64,000 nt of DNA from Streptomyces decoyicus (GTDB taxonomy: Bacteria; Actinomycetota; Actinomycetes; Streptomycetales; Streptomycetaceae). The translations under genes and the position numbers were made by a program. A model generated the notes under the pieces. The model did not search any database. It was given only the letters and a program-made list of their open reading frames with translations, and had not been told where the DNA came from. Position 1 is the first letter of the stretch. Every line of letters starts with the position of its first letter. The stretch covers positions 2,852,001 to 2,916,000 of the forward strand of contig NZ_CP082301.1 of NCBI RefSeq assembly GCF_019880305.1, given 5' to 3'. Of the stretch, positions 63,739 through 64,000 are shown piece by piece.

Positions 63739-64000
63739 TCAGCCGCCCGCGGCCCGGCTCCGGTGCAGCGTCACCGGGGCGAGCCGGCCCGGCCCGCGGG
63801 ACTCCTCGACGGTGACCCGCACGGCGTCCGCGGTCACCGGCTGCCCGAGCGCCAGGATCCGCCGGTGCCCGATGGTGGTGCCCCGGGCGAGCGTCGTCCA
63901 CGTCCCGCCGACCCGCGCCTGTACGGAGAACCGCTCGACCCGCTGACCGTGGCGGATGTCCTCGGCGAGCCCGATCCGGTCGAAGGTCCAGGGCCCGGGT
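63739..64000 (-). CDS. C-terminal part of a probable alpha-L-fucosidase (partial, 5' end outside window)
   Basis: The minus-strand frame enters at the window edge and ends at a TGA (63741-63739). It encodes 87 residues, including FDRIGLAEDIRHGQRVERF, VGGTWTTLARGTTIGHRRIL and VTADAVRVTVEESRGPG. This matches the C-terminal beta-sandwich (F5/8 C-like) of GH29 alpha-L-fucosidases as I know them, but the catalytic domain is outside the window. Other carbohydrate-active enzymes carry similar tails. Confidence 0.6.
   Translation of the reverse strand, partial: PGPWTFDRIGLAEDIRHGQRVERFSVQARVGGTWTTLARGTTIGHRRILALGQPVTADAVRVTVEESRGPGRLAPVTLHRSRAAGG

Overview
The window is chromosomal DNA from a high-GC actinobacterium, almost certainly a Streptomyces. 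Third codon positions are nearly all G or C, GTG starts are common, and the blocks rplU-rpmA-obgE, rne, mreBCD-pbp2-rodA, ndk-folC-valS and tig-clpP1-clpP2-clpX occur in the order I know from Streptomyces chromosomes. Mycothiol- and Nur-type features fit the same group. No phage, plasmid, insertion sequence or CRISPR array is visible, so this is core-type chromosome with a few lineage-specific insertions.

Layout. 1-2.4 kb: the end of an unidentified plus-strand gene faces obgE, followed upstream by rpmA and rplU with a readable promoter. 2.6-11.3 kb (minus): a giant repeat-rich RNase E/G, a DUF2344 protein, a strongly repetitive hydrophobic protein, a GNAT enzyme and a B12-type radical SAM protein. 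11.5-13.8 kb: a CYTH/CHAD protein and a degenerate ATPase-like protein. 13.8-20.1 kb (minus): the cell-elongation cluster mreB-mreC-mreD-pbp2-rodA. 20.4-28.5 kb: ndk, folC, a DUF4233 protein and valS, with a second penicillin-binding protein and a membrane GT-C-type protein between folC and valS. 28.6-30.0 kb: two exported or membrane proteins of unknown function. 30.1-34.6 kb (minus): trigger factor, clpP1, clpP2 and clpX, with a ClgR-type box ahead of clpP1. 34.9-35.2 kb: tRNA-Pro(TGG) and tRNA-Gly(TCC). 35.3-41.8 kb: ArsC-like protein, acyltransferase, PP2C phosphatase, Eis-like acetyltransferase, Nei glycosylase and RpiB. 42-47.7 kb: three paralogous amino-acid permeases with bioY among them. 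47.8-49.2 kb: sodF under a Nur-type box, and a mycothiol-dependent nitroreductase homologue. 49.3-59.7 kb: two PepN aminopeptidases flanking an AbiEi/nuclease-like protein, a Tat-exported phosphoesterase, asd and a DUF1203 protein. 59.8-64 kb (minus): allantoicase, a LysR regulator, an acyl-ACP desaturase with a double palindromic operator, a small membrane protein and the end of a probable alpha-L-fucosidase.

Main themes are ribosome and RNA metabolism, wall elongation, proteostasis and nutrient uptake. Convergent gene ends are commonly separated by long perfect hairpins that can terminate both strands, and several stems carry the stop codons themselves.

The observations most worth following are the double operator at the desaturase, the tandem-repeat membrane protein, a Streptomyces-type palindromic repeat inserted in frame in one permease, the six-copy basic motif flanking the RNase E core, the Nur and ClgR boxes, and the AbiEi-like protein with a nuclease-like tail and no toxin partner. 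I saw no clearly new multi-gene system. All functional calls come from reading motifs; no database search was made.
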